A DNA stretch of 64,000 nt from Glandiceps talaboti (taxonomy: Eukaryota; Hemichordata; Enteropneusta; Spengelidae): NCBI RefSeq assembly GCF_964340395.1, contig NC_135566.1:7353501-7417500 (forward strand), written 5' to 3'. The notes beneath the pieces are model-generated. The model worked only from the letters and a program-made list of their open reading frames with translations, had not been told where the DNA came from and made no database searches. The position numbers were made by a program, and so were the translations under genes. Positions 27,834 to 39,939 of the stretch are shown piece after piece (the stretch's first letter is position 1; every line of letters begins with the position of its first letter).

Positions 27834-28507
27834 GAAGCTAGACAGGAAGATATATGTGGAGAGCTCTGACATAGATAAAGTTTATTTCCCCTGATATAGA
27901 TTAATTTTGATCGTATGTATTAATTAAACACGCTATCATAATGTAATCTTATCCGGGTCTGTCCTGGCCATGATGACAGGCTGTAGTGACATCATTGGTT
28001 GTGGCGAATTGTTGTAGGACAGGATATTAACTTTATCATTAACTGGTCGTTTTCGAGAGAAATAACGAGGTTTGTTATATTCTTTGGTTTTAAGGATATG
28101 TTAGACTTTGTCTTACTCGGCTTTCTAACCGCTTTTCATATACATGTATCTATCTTCTATAATAATGCACCATATGGTGGCAGGGTGTTATACGGAAATT
28201 CACCTCATCAATAGTAAATTATCACCTCTAATAATGTGTACTTCATTTAATTTAAAATCGACGTAATTTCTAATTTGTGATGTGTTGGCGGTACTGTTGT
28301 TAAACTGAGAGTTGTGAATTATTCACCGAATAATTGCCATGTTTTCTGTAGCTTGACACGATCATGGTAAATTGTTGATAGTCCATGATAACAATCATAA
28401 ATATGACAGAACTCTGGACGGTCTAGGACGAGGCATTGTCGATGTTAAAGTTTACTCGCCCACTATTTATCATTTGCAATAGATGCCGGGCCATGCAACT
28501 TGAAACA

Positions 28508-28872
28508 GACCGTCGTCTGGCTTGACAAAAAAAATCTTACTAACATTGCTACATTTTATAGTCTGGCTTGACAAAAATATCACTAACATTGCTACATTGT
28601 ATTTTCAGGCTTGACAAAATCTTACTGATTTTGCTACATTTTGTCGTCTGACTCTACAAAAATCTCACTAACTTTGCTACATGTTATCGTCTGACTGGAC
28701 AAAATCTCACTAACATTGCTACATTTTATTGTCTGGTTTGACACAATCTTACTAACTTTGCTACATTTTATCGTCTGGCTTGACGAACTCTTTCTAACTT
28801 TGCTACATTTCATCGTCTGATGGGACAAAAATCTCACTAACATTCATTGCTACATTTTATCGTCTGGTGCGG
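28508..28872. repeat. 42-bp tandem repeat array, ~8.5 units
   Basis: The unit is TTTATCGTCTGGCTTGACAA plus ATCTCACTAACATTGCTACA, with scattered substitutions. Because 42 is a multiple of three the minus strand gives a frame of 14-aa repeats (for example SSQTIKCSKVSKIV); nothing else supports coding. Confidence 0.9.
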
Positions 28873-28997
28873 CAAAAATGGTTATATTCTATCTAATCTT
28901 TTTAAAACAATTACTGTTTTGTTTGATATAAATAACTTACTTATATCATAGACCATGTAGAGTATTGAATCACTTGTGGGTAAACATATCTGTGTGG

Positions 28998-29090
28998 CAG
29001 TACAGTACAGTACAGTACAGCACAGCACAGCACAGCACAGTACAGTACAGTACAGTACAGTACAGTACAGTACAGTACAGTACAGTACTT
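28998..29090. repeat. (CAGTA)n / (CAGCA)n pentanucleotide microsatellite
   Basis: About 18 copies of TACAG with four CACAG units in the middle. Confidence 0.95.
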
Positions 29091-29617
29091 GAAAAGTAAT
29101 TCTGATCAAATTGATTTTTGGGTTCGCACCCAAAAATCAGCACCCCCGAAGAATCATGATTTCAAGTTATTACTGCACTACTCAGATAAAATAGTGTGCA
29201 GTGTCTCATTATTGGTAATTTAACAATTTTCAGTGAATATATTGTTGGTGTCTGATCGAAAAAATAATACACCAGTTGCAGATAGTGGAGGTTTAATGGT
29301 GAGTATGTTGATTACCTATGGGTAGTTGGAACACAGAAAATGTAGCTAAAATGATCTATCATAAAAAAAAACTTCAATAAGGCTACATTTACAAAGCAAA
29401 TGTGGATGGGTTTAAAATGAACATCTGTTTCTATTCGTAACAGTTGTCAGCTCCCAAATCCTTCAACGGGTAGAAATACCTTCGTTAGACAGTAATGATC
29501 ACGGCGGTGAATTCGTCTTCAAAAAATATATGTTTAAATTTTTAAGAAGTTATATTCGAAACAAGTAAACATACATGTAGATCGTTAGCTCTAAGAGTCA
29601 CAGGCTAAGAGTAAAGA

Positions 29618-30049
29618 ATGGCGACGTTTTGTTGCAGAAAAACTGACTTGTATTGTATGTGTGTATTGCTGTTGTCAGTTAAGGGAGTGATCGCTCACAG
29701 CCTTGGGTGCGATTTTCTTCTTTCGCTATGTAATGACACAGTTCACTCAAGAGACGATGAAAAGGCTTATCAGGTTCACTTCCTTTTCAAAGTATTTAAT
29801 AAGCTAGACGCCATAGTGACACGTTATTTCTGGATTGACCGTGCGTGCTTTGAACTGTATTACAGTATGTACCCCTCGTGGGATGAACCGTTGACATATA
29901 CTATAGTGAAATTCAATATTATTTCAGATGTGAATATCAAAAGTCACCAAGCTTCCTATACGTGTTACCTGCAACTTGTAGATTGGGTGATGGAGATAAG
30001 GTATACATGTGTGGATTTGGTTGAAGAGCCTTTCCTTTCCGCATCATAA
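29618..30049 (+). CDS. Hypothetical secreted protein, 143 aa, single open frame
   Basis: I do not recognise this protein. The start codon has a favourable context (A at -3, G at +4). Residues 11-28 form a hydrophobic stretch (LYCMCVLLLSVKGVIAHS) with a plausible signal-peptidase site near residues 27-30. The remaining ~115 residues are not low complexity, are rich in aromatic residues, and contain Cys31, Cys38, Cys77, Cys116 and Cys131, an odd number. Two runs, YQVHFLFKVFNKL and YTIVKFNIISDV, have strand-like alternation. There is one sequon-like NDT at 39-41. No AATAAA is seen before the ATGT microsatellite that begins 160 bp after the stop, and no splice sites are needed. It could be a lineage-specific secreted protein or a chance frame; its length stands out among non-repetitive frames in this window. 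Confidence 0.4.
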   Translation: MATFCCRKTDLYCMCVLLLSVKGVIAHSLGCDFLLSLCNDTVHSRDDEKAYQVHFLFKVFNKLDAIVTRYFWIDRACFELYYSMYPSWDEPLTYTIVKFNIISDVNIKSHQASYTCYLQLVDWVMEIRYTCVDLVEEPFLSAS

Positions 30050-30208
30050 TCCGAATTATTTTTCACGACATATGGGAAAAACAAATGCTAACAGACTCGT
30101 TTCTATAGAAAATCACATGCACTCTAAGGACAAATATAAGTTTTATAGATTTTGAGGAGCCCCATAAGTGTCTAGTGGTACCTAGTTATATGTGTCTACA
30201 CTCCTTAC

Positions 30209-30350
30209 TATGTATGTATGTATGTATGTATGTATGTATGTATGTATGTATGTATGTATGTATGTATGTATGTATGTATGTATGTATGTATGTATGTATG
30301 TATGTATGTATGTATGTATGTATGTATGTATGTATGTATGTATGTATGTA

Positions 30351-30387
<37 letters not shown>

Positions 30388-30541
30388 ATGTATGTATGTA
30401 TGTATGTATGTATGTATGTGTATGTACGTACGTACGTACGTACGTGTATGTATGTATGTATGTATGTATGTATGTATGTATGTATGTATGTATGTATGTA
30501 TGTATGTATGTATGTATGTATGTATGTATGTATGTATGTGT
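30209..30541. repeat. (ATGT)n microsatellite with (TG)n and (CGTA)n interruptions
   Basis: About 330 bp of ATGT with a TG block near 30352-30370 and five CGTA units near 30425-30444. It begins 160 bp after the hypothetical secreted-protein frame. Confidence 0.95.
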
Positions 30542-31819
30542 GGGTGGGGGTGGGGTGATTGTTAGTTTTTAGAGTACTTAGTAATTAATTAGTCATGTCA
30601 AATGCATTGTTAAATGGCCCAAGATGTAAACTGTATCTGACACGTATAAAATTACTTATGGGATATTTGTTACATTATGCACATGTCTGTGCATATTTTC
30701 GTTCAGTAGAGCTGAGAGAATCAGTCTACAAATGTAGCAAGATTCAGACAATAGATAAGTTTGGAGACTTCTGAAGTCGAAATTACAAAAAAACAAAACA
30801 TATTTAAAATGACGAAGAACAAAGAACACATAAAATATTAGACTATAAACATGACTCGTCATGAACATTGCAATCACATACGTTCAGCCACTGTATAAAC
30901 AGAATATTTAAGGATAATTTACTCCTCTTAAGGAAGTCATCGAATACTAAACGACATTGATATATTAAATGAAAGTCTAATACTGAATATAAACGTAATA
31001 TTAGATGCATACTGGAAATACATATGAAAAAATATAGTAAAAAAAAAAAAATTGTTGAGAGTAACATCTGGCCAAATCGTCGCTATAAAGACATGTCGGG
31101 TAGGAGTGTTGACATTTGATTTTCAAGATAGAGCATGAATTACAAATGCAGTGTGATATTTATAAAAAAAAAGTTGACAGAAGACGGAAGACGGAAGACG
31201 GTGGACAAGATTAATGGATATTTGATCACCCCTGCTGTCTCTAACTCTGATAATAGGAGTAGTAAAAAAAATGACAACGTATTGATAAGAATAAAACAGA
31301 ACGGGACGATTTATCGTCATATCCTAGGAAATCAAACACCATTCATTTTCGATCCTTTCAAGCATCGATGTACATTAACCTCCGATCAGTAAAAAGCTCT
31401 GTATTGTGGTAATTAGACATCGATCATAGATCAACTGTTTTATTTCTTGCAAAGCAGAGTATACGCACGGTTATAGCTGATTGAACCTTTAACGATGAAT
31501 TGAAAACTGTTCATTATTTACGACCCTTCTCATTAATTACGAAGATTCAATCTTTAGTCAATAAGTTGATCTATAGGTTGACAGTTTACAAGTTCTTGTA
31601 ATGAATATTAAATAAGTAATTAAGTAAGTAATTTATCTTTCCCGTTGCACGAGTTTTTTAGCCTCATCAGTTCATCTGAATCAACTCTAATATCGTTGTG
31701 AGTTTCTTCCTGCTTATCGTTTATGTTAAGTAGTGTGAAGGAATAAATTATTTTCTGATGATCATTATATAAGCCAAGCAGTTCAGTAAATTCACCAGTA
31801 AGTATAAGAACCTCGGTTA

Positions 31820-32200
31820 GGCGTAAACAAAATTGTGTGGTTCCGATTACATTCAATTTTAGAATAGGTGGGTAGGTAGATTTTTTATTTTATTTTTTTT
31901 TAAATCATTTTTTTCCTATTATATGCGGTAGTTATGTTTTCCGTTGTACAGTTTTCCATATGGTCTCTGTGTCATTGGTTTCTTCTCATCAGATGTACAG
32001 CCATTACAGATTGGAAGAACAGCTTTATATTCGTCTTTTTAAGTTGATTTCAGTTTTCCGCATCCACTATTTCTTGCGAGACTTCACACGATTTTCATGA
32101 TTTTATTATTTTTTTCTTGAATAAGTAAAAAGAAGTTTAGGGTCGGCGTGAAAAACTAGTTGGGGTCGGGTAACCGGAACCAAATAATTTTGTTTAGGTC
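31820..32200. mobile_element. MITE copy A, 381 bp, TTA target duplication (PIF/Harbinger-like)
   Basis: The element is flanked by TTA at 31817-31819 and 32201-32203. Its ends are imperfect terminal inverted repeats: GGCGTAAACAAAATT followed by GTGTGGTTCCG on the left, and, read inward on the other strand, GACCTAAACAAAATT followed by ATTTGGTTCCGG on the right. The interior is homologous, in opposite orientation, to copy B at 56875-57250. There is no transposase frame. TTA duplications and GGCC/GGGC-type ends are usual for PIF/Harbinger elements; that assignment is inference. Confidence 0.85.
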
Positions 32201-32541
32201 TTAATGATGCCACAGACAAGTAACATGAAGATTACTTGTCTGTGATAATGCCGACTTAACCATCGGTTCCAATTAACTGAACTCAACCACGGTACGTGTT
32301 CAGATAAAACTGATAAATGATCCGATGACGTAATTTTTCATACGTATAAAAATGTAGAGGCAATCCTTTTTATGTAATCAACAGGTCTAACAACACCAGG
32401 AGATTTTATAAGTTGTTGAAGGCACGCATTGACATTAAGATTATAGTAGAACAGTTAATCGAAGTTTTATGTTAGTAGTTTCATTCGAGTAAAAGTTTAT
32501 AAACTCAGCTTGTGCCACTTTTAAGGTACGCGACACACGAG

Positions 32542-32666
32542 GTAAGATTCTAGTGGGTTAAAGATAGCATGAGAGAGGACCAGATACCTCGTGTCGAAAA
32601 GCGGCATACAGTCATTTATCACAATTATCACTCCAGTAATATAAGCTAATTTTTTCTCCCTTTCAG
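32542..32666 (+). other. Probable intron in the 5' leader of the SLC35G-like gene
   Basis: A strong donor GAG|GTAAGA at 32541/32542 is followed 125 bp later by a strong acceptor CTCCCTTTCAG ending at 32666, seven bases before the start codon. The pairing implies a non-coding first exon ending at 32541 and a leader intron, a common arrangement for genes with one coding exon. It also argues against the gene being a processed retrocopy without regulatory context. Confidence 0.6.
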
Positions 32667-32673
32667 ATTAATC

Positions 32674-33729
32674 ATGACATTACTGGAAAAATTTGACGAG
32701 TTTTGTGAGAAGAAATGTTACGGCAATGTGCAATGGAGGACTGTTGTTTCAGTTATTGCTGCCTTGATCTCGGGAGTGAGTCATGCTGTGGCGGGTGCCT
32801 TCGCTGTCCTAGTAATCGGGGCTGGTATATCAGAATTCCAAGTTCTATTCCTCGTTGCAGTGTGTGTATCATTTACAATGGTTATAATTCTACGCATACA
32901 GGATGAAAGCCTGCTTGTCAAAGACGCAAGAACTAATGTACTGCTCTTCGTCAATGGTATATTATTATTTATTGGCGATACTAGTTATGTATATGCTGTA
33001 GTTTGGGCACCACTGGGCAACGTCACGACCATTATAAATGCTGTGATGCCGATCTTGACAGCCCTCACTGCCTGTATTGTTATCAAGGAACGGTGGAAAC
33101 CAATAGATGCTGTATGCACAGTTATCAACGTTACAGGAATAGTATTTATAACATGCCCGACATTCATTTTTCGCGTTAGTGCCGAAATTTGTCCCTCGGA
33201 TTGTACAAGTGAAGACTTGAGGGAGGAATCTACGATGAAATACGAATTGATAGCTTACGGGTTAGCAGTTGTATGTGCCGCATGTTATTCACTGTCACCC
33301 GTCTGTGTTAGAGCAATTAATACTGACGTTAATGTTTCCTCGGTTGTACTTTATCAAGGAGCCATTAGTACTATATTAGACTTTTTCCTGATGTATATCG
33401 TTGGTAAACCTCAGTGGAGGATGAATGCGGAAACTGGCGCGTTATTGTTTGGTGTTATCATGTTTGACATGTTTGAACTTTGGTTGTGTTTTTACAGTCT
33501 ACAGACGGAAGAAGCAGCGACTGTGGTTCTTTTATCAAACGTGGAAGTCGTAATGGCTTACATTTTAAGTTTCTTTCTGTTACTTAGGGGAGTTACAATA
33601 CTTGAAATCATTGGCGCGGTTTTAGTGATTTTCAGTACTGCCGTTGTTGGGATATCTGCTTGTTGCAATTCCAAACAAAAGGATGAAGAAGAGGAAGAGA
33701 AAACGTTCCTAAGCGACAGTTTCCACTAG
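32674..33729 (+). CDS. SLC35G1-like: SLC35G1-like EamA-family membrane transporter, 351 aa
   Basis: This is a multi-pass drug/metabolite-transporter superfamily protein with two EamA repeats, roughly residues 25-165 and 190-330. About ten hydrophobic segments are visible, near residues 23-48, 55-73, 88-105, 114-137, 146-166, 191-213, 222-243, 254-275, 283-304 and 308-330. The KERW at 138-141 after the fourth segment is the usual end of the first EamA repeat. The stretch DAVCTVINVTGIVFITCPTF is typical of SLC35G1 (TMEM20) proteins. The tail is acidic (six Glu/Asp in a row near 338-342) and probably cytosolic. The substrate of this subfamily is unsettled and none is claimed. The coding region is uninterrupted. 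The start is the first ATG after a strong acceptor and gives the expected family length. Codon use is ordinary and the copy looks intact. Confidence 0.92.
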   Translation: MTLLEKFDEFCEKKCYGNVQWRTVVSVIAALISGVSHAVAGAFAVLVIGAGISEFQVLFLVAVCVSFTMVIILRIQDESLLVKDARTNVLLFVNGILLFIGDTSYVYAVVWAPLGNVTTIINAVMPILTALTACIVIKERWKPIDAVCTVINVTGIVFITCPTFIFRVSAEICPSDCTSEDLREESTMKYELIAYGLAVVCAACYSLSPVCVRAINTDVNVSSVVLYQGAISTILDFFLMYIVGKPQWRMNAETGALLFGVIMFDMFELWLCFYSLQTEEAATVVLLSNVEVVMAYILSFFLLLRGVTILEIIGAVLVIFSTAVVGISACCNSKQKDEEEEEKTFLSDSFH

Positions 33730-36700
33730 AGAACTTAAAACTACGCGTAGTTTACTATCGATACCATATTACATATTTATTAATTACCCAATACGCTCGC
33801 GGTACGATGAACTATTCTGAGTTAGCATATGCGCATGCGGGAAGTCGTTAATCTACACTGTCGTCATTAGCAACGGTCAAAGTTGAACATTTTTGCGGGG
33901 AGTCGTGTTTGAAAGCAATGCAAAAGAAAAAGGAGAATAATTTTATCATGTGAACAATGTGTATCTTTTAAAGTACTTCTTCAATATTTTGAATATAATT
34001 TTATTGGATCTTTAAGATTGATCAAACTTTTATGACAGAAGTGAAATAAATATCATTAAATTAAAACAAGTGAATGGTGTGGTGTGTTCACCTTCTTGAG
34101 ACTAAGTTTACTCTTTTTAAGAACGTTTTGTAGGAATAAAATGTACTCGGTCCAAAAAAAAAAGTTGATAAATGGCTGACGATTCTGGAGTAATTCTTCG
34201 TCAGAGCCTAGATGTTTCGTAGTGTCATCATCGGTCAAATTTCGATATCTTTTTCAACGCTTCATCATATCCTTTATCTGTTTTAGCCCCCGTTTCGTCC
34301 AGATCAGTGATCTTTGTTTTGTCTAAAAATATCATGCTATACTAATCGAATATCTCTTAGGTCCCTGTTGAATCCATTCTCCGATATCAATCACCGGTTT
34401 TGCTCCAGGCATCCATCGACTTCGAGATAGTGAGGTGAAGACGGAGTAAGAAAAGCGGAAACAAGAGCAGCTTACAGGCAGTTCCAAATCAACACCTGCT
34501 ACTCTCCAACAGTGTCTTTTCCCAATAACAGATAACATGCATGTTCTTGGACTCTAGGTTCATAGTCAGAAATGGCTAGAGTTCATAGTCAGAAATGGAA
34601 AATTTTACCCCCAGTTAAAACTTTTTGAAAGCGAGTCCTAAAATTTCGCTGACGTCTCGATCGTCAGAATCTCCTGGGAGGAATCCAGCCCTACGTATAT
34701 ACTTGTATGCATGGCTGTAGTTTACGTTGCACTCCACACAAAGGAGTGGAGTGGAGTGACAAGACAGAATCTAGTCATCGATCGACCCACACTCACCAGG
34801 GCTAGAATGAGTCAAGATCCCATCTGTTTCACTCAAGTCTGTTCCGGGTGTCTCTTCCAAGACACGTGATAACAACTAATTAGTAATTGTAATTCACCCC
34901 TGAAGACGATGTCACTGACACTTGGGATGCACTTCCTATTTTTTTACTCTGTGAGTCACAAGAACTTCAGGAAATACATATTGTCTGTGTAAGAAACCCT
35001 AAACTTACTCTCAGTCCACTGAAATTGTCTCTATTTCTACATTAACTTGGACAATTACCTAAGTAGCTATGAATCCTAAAAAAATCACTGCAATCATGGC
35101 AAGGGTAAAAAAATGTGATATATAGGCTTATTTCTGATTGCATTCCTTTAGAAAATAGAGTAGGCATGTTGGGATTTTTTAATTTTGTATTTGTAAGTTT
35201 TTGTTGTTGGGGGATTGTTTCTACCCACTCGTCGGTCACAGTACTCCTGCTGTGATCGTTTAAGAAAGGATATACGAGTTGTGTAAATGCCGAGTTCTAT
35301 AGCCTATTAATGCCACAGCCCCTTTTGAGGTGATGAATTGATGATATTCAAATCTACAACTGCATCCCCCATCTCTTATTTTCACATATACACCCACATT
35401 CACACTCAAACCAGGTTATTTTGATGGGTTGTCAGGGCCAACGTGGTATTAATAAGATTAAAAGCTGTAAATGAAGACAATTCTATTTGTGAAGTAAACG
35501 AACACAATATTCAGAAACCTCGCTGTGTACTGTATAAATTCAACTTGTGGTCTGAAAGACCTGAATGGGGTTGAGATTGGTTAAAAAGTTTCATTCTCTC
35601 AAACCAGAGCTGGTATTTCTTCCGCGACACTGCGAATTGCGACAGTGCCGTAAAAGAGGCTGTTATATCCGCTATATTAATTAGATATGACAGAAAATCA
35701 TACGCTTATTATGCAATTACAAATTATTATTCCCATGGCAATATATATATATTATTGGGCTCATTCTGATAAATTAAACAGTACGCCGATAGTCTGCGAT
35801 GTAACGACAGGTTGACGAGGAATGACATGCAAACGATAGGCTAGGCGTCAGTCTGCAAAAATGTGAAAAACTTGTTAAGATACATGTAAAATGTTCTCGG
35901 TCCTGAAGTTACAAACAGCTGATGTTTCGTGAACCCTACTTTCAACTTTATTGGGCCTAGGACATTTTTTCGTAACACTTTTTAAAAAAAAATTCTTATT
36001 CCGAACCTAGTAGCGTGTATATAAACTCAGAAATGTTGGGAGTTTTGCGACGTGAAGAAGTGTTCGATATAACTAATAGGGTGATTCTCATTATCACTTG
36101 CTACCCAACCATTTCCGTGTTCAACATTACCACAGGGAAGCCAAAGCAATATTTTCAACTTTATACCCCATAAAATCTGTCAAGTTGAGGTTTTTTTTCA
36201 AGAGATTTATTTTAAAGTATGTGCGAAGCGTGTCGTGGGTGTTGCAACTAATGACGAATATGGAATATGGAATTGGCGGTTTTATCACTTTAAAACGTCC
36301 ATTGTCGGTGCAGTAATTATCACCGTAAAAAAACCCTGATATCCCAGCGGATGGAGAAAAAAAATTCACGTCTTGTAAGTCAAGGGCACCGGAGTACATT
36401 TTACAGAGGAGAAAGTATACAACATGATTTACAACGATGCATGTTTGTGAACACGGTATTATCTCCACAGTAACAATGCAAATTGGATGTTATAATTTAC
36501 GTTCTCACTTTTGTTATTTTAACATTGACACGCTGAGTATCAACGAATCTTCAACCTTATTGCATTAATAATGAAATAGTAATGATGCATTCGCCTCTGG
36601 TGGGTTAATATGCCATGATAATTGATAGCAACTAATAAAGTTTCATATAATGTACAAATATTTAAAATAAAACACACTATCTTGCTCTTCATTAGTGGAG

Positions 36701-37389
36701 AGAGTATGCAAGATTAATAGTCTGTTTTCTTATTATACCTTCTTTGAAAGTTGATAAATGCCGTGCATCTCTTCCCCGATTTACGAGACTAGGTTGTCAG
36801 GAGACCAGTGGCAAGTTGATCAACTGACCAGGAAACGGTAAATCATAACCCCAATAGGATTAGTTGAATGATATCGACGAAACGAACGTAAGTGCCGTAA
36901 CTTAATAACAATAAAGGGTGAATCAGTATTTCAAAATCGGATAAAAAGAAATTAATTTTTTGGGGGTGGCGGGGGTGGGTGGGATGGGGGTGGAGGTTTG
37001 AACCATGGTAGTTCTCATCCTCCAAAAACGATTTTACTTTTGTTTCATACCCCGAAATATAAAAATGAGAAATGGAATATTTCCAAAAATGAATGACACC
37101 AAAATACACGAGTGTTAATGAAAGGGCTATTTTTTCTTATTACACACTTTTGGCAATTGTATTTATATAACTAAATACTATTACATACTAATTTGAAATA
37201 ATTGATTGTGGTGTCTGAAACAGTTTTCACCTTTGTCCAATTAAGGGGCGGCGGTCTGAGACCAAACTAAAAGAATTTAGTGTTTTTTTTTTATCCAACT
37301 CTTAGATCTCGCCCCTAACGTAGCGAAATCTTTCCTGAAATGTAGCCTTATACATTTGTAGTTTTCTAATTTCTAATTAACCATACTCA
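33730..37389. other. 3' flank of the SLC35G-like gene and intergenic DNA
   Basis: After the poly(A) signal at 34045 there is a small 21-bp duplication (TTCATAGTCAGAAATGG at 34560 and 34582) and a GGAGTGGAGTGGAGTG inverted motif near 34725-34760. No other gene seen. Confidence 0.45.
34045..34050 (+). terminator. Poly(A) signal of the SLC35G-like gene (AATAAA)
   Basis: AATAAA lies about 315 nt after the stop codon and is the first canonical signal on the plus strand there. It suggests a short 3' UTR ending near 34070. Confidence 0.6.
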
Positions 37390-37750
37390 TACTACTACTA
37401 ATAATAATATTAATAATGTTACTAGTTTTTATATAACGCTTTCCCACGCTGCTAAAAGCGCTTTACACTGAATTTTTAACCCGACCTATAGCGGCATTGC
37501 GGACTTTTATACTTCAATTCCCTGCGGAGCATTTACAGCCTGTGTGTGCATATATAATATTAAAGCATTCACATTGAAACATCTATCCTACCAGGTACCC
37601 CAATTATATAGCTGGGTTGATTGGCACAATCGTGGTTCAAATTTTGCCCAAGGACTTTACTTATTCACAGAACAAATGGCAGCGACGGGTCTCGTACCTG
37701 CAATCTGCAGATTCCAAGCCGGCCTCTCTAACCACACATTCTCCCATCAT
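37390..37750 (-). mobile_element. tRNA-derived SINE, family 1, minus copy
   Basis: Read on the minus strand this starts near GTGGTTAGAGAGGCCGGC, continues with GAATCTGCAGATTGCAGGTA and CGAGACCC (B-box-like), and ends with AAAGCGCTTTTAGCAGCG, TGGGAAAGCGTTATATAAA and an (ATT)n tail. It is homologous to the SINE at 45776-46141. A 110-aa frame running antisense through it has no coding meaning. Confidence 0.85.
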
Positions 37751-38521
37751 TCGGACATTCACAAAACAAAAATCCATTGTGTAGTTTATTTAAGGTCAAA
37801 TGGTATTAACTCGTGTCGTTCTGAGAAAGAAACGTTACAGATACTAGTAATACTGTGCGAACAGGGAGAAAGTTAAACCAAAGTTTCGAAGTTTTTTAAT
37901 CGAGTTTTGAGGAGACCATTAGTTTTTCTTTTGTTTTATGGTGACTACATAATCCATATTTGGCCTAACATTCTGTTTACAGTCTGTAAATTAACACCCT
38001 GAAGGTGACTCTAAAATACAACAAGCGACCTATCGGTCAGAATAGCTCCGCTGTTTTTTTTTTTAATTTAATTTTTTATTTTGGTGACATGTAGAAGTGG
38101 TTCAGGTCTTCAGCTCTTCACTATGCAGTTTTGTTTTAGCGATGCAATAAAGTGGTTAGTGGTTTCATATGATGTCTCACTATAAAACACATTTTACACA
38201 GAAGTTGGTAATGTATTGTACTTTTATACCATAGTCACCATTTTATGACAAAAATCTACTGTTATGAAAAATTGCACAAAATCTCAGAAAAAAATGACTG
38301 GGAAATGCACACAAGAAAAAGAAAAAAAGAGGATTTTGAGGTTGGCTATAAATAATTCCAGTGTCTTACAGCTGTAACCCTGGAAAATTTTAATGATGAA
38401 TGAAATAAACTAGGGATCTAAAATAATTTTGAGGCAATTTGAATTTCAATTTTCTAACAAATTTACAAAGTCAACAACATTCAACTTGTACTAGTTGTGG
38501 TAGATATATATTGGGAAGAAA

Positions 38522-39060
38522 TGTATTAATCGCCATCTTAGTTTCCGTACGGCGACAATCTCAAGTACCCGGAAGAGAGTCATTCTCAGCCATACGTTAC
38601 AGTGGTAACACTCGTTCATGTTCGGTTACCTTTCACAAAGAAAACACAACGAAATGGTTGAAATGATCTTTTTTTAATTTCTTTTCATCACAACAACAAA
38701 ATCTGCGTGATCAAAAGTGTTGTAAACTAAACCAGAAAGAATTATCGGACTGGCTAAACTTCCCGATGAACTGGAGTAAGGTCCTACTACTTCCAAGTAA
38801 GCCTCGATAGTACTATAGTACGTGAGAAAATCGTCTCAAACTAGCGATACAACTTTCAAAATATAACTTGACATGTCTTCATTTGTTAGAGTTATACAAT
38901 TCAAGACGGGTTTTCACTCGAAAACAACAATTCTGTGAATAATGACACTCTGAACGCAGCGATTTCTCGGACGATGTTACCACTGTAACGTATGGCTGAC
39001 AACGACTTGCTTCCGGGTTAGTCCCTCGTGCATACGGGTGGATTGTCGGCGATTAATACA
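38522..39060. repeat. Inverted repeat with ~88-bp arms, possible foldback element
   Basis: The left arm 38522-38610 and right arm 38975-39060 are reverse complements with some mismatches. They share TGTATTAATCGCC at the outer ends, ACCCGGAAG in the middle and CAGCCATACGTTACAGTGGT at the inner ends. The 365-bp spacer has no gene. No clear target duplication was found. Confidence 0.7.
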
Positions 39061-39939
39061 TACATCGTCTGATATTTTAATTCACAGTGTTTCTTGTGAC
39101 CGGCGCCTGTCAGCAGACTCTGCCATTTTTTTCATCATTCCATTGTATTTAAACCTTGTACTTGACATTTCGCAATATTTATAATTCTCAACAAAATACC
39201 TCAACATGCCTCACTTCGCTCGTACTCAAAGCAGCCCCGCGCGGTATGATCACTGACACTCATGACATGATGAGAGAGAACCTTTTCGGATTTACATGTA
39301 AAACGGGGAAAGATACGCAAAACATAATGCAAAGTCTGAAGCCAAATTAAAGTTGTAATTATTTTAATTATTTTTACTTGCCAAATATTTGCATTTTGGA
39401 AAGGCAAGACACGTTCATGTCGTTTAACTTTACATGTAAACTGTCTGCCATAACTTCAACCGTTAACCGCATGCCTGGCATGCCCTTCCTTACGCAAGTT
39501 GTCTGAATTCTGGTTCACTGTCATTCCAAATTGCACGACAATATAGAATTAACCACAAGTTACATGTTATCTGAAAACATCACACTTTTATAGTGGGTCT
39601 GAAGTGTGATTTTAGTGAGTACCAAGAACGTCCTGTTTTGATACTCAAGATACTTGCTGTGGAAAATCGCTCGGTCAAATGAGGTCACCTACAGCTTCTG
39701 GTCGAATCAGGATAGAGTATGCAAATGAGGATGTTGCGGACTGGCTGATTATGTAGAACTTAGGATGCAGAATTGGATTTGAAGTTTACAACCCTGTTTC
39801 GAACAAACGCTTGTCATTTGGGCGCCCAATGCGTAGAATTATGACTAAAGCACATATTACATTGCTTGTTTGACGTCAATAGTGTCTTTTGAAAAGTGGC
39901 AGTTTACTTAAAGTCTCGTCGACTGATTTCCAATATGGC

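Larger units (their letters stand above)
26311..29617. other. Repeat-rich intergenic DNA
   Basis: Outside the compound microsatellite (27180-27833), 42-bp array (28508-28872) and CAGTA run (28998-29090) nothing gene-like was found. Confidence 0.45.

Noticed and set aside
27049-27894. 281-aa open frame rich in Thr/His/Tyr/Ile
   Set aside because: It runs through compound tetranucleotide repeats; all frames of such repeats stay open, on both strands.
37544-37876. 110-aa frame
   Set aside because: Lies antisense within a SINE copy.
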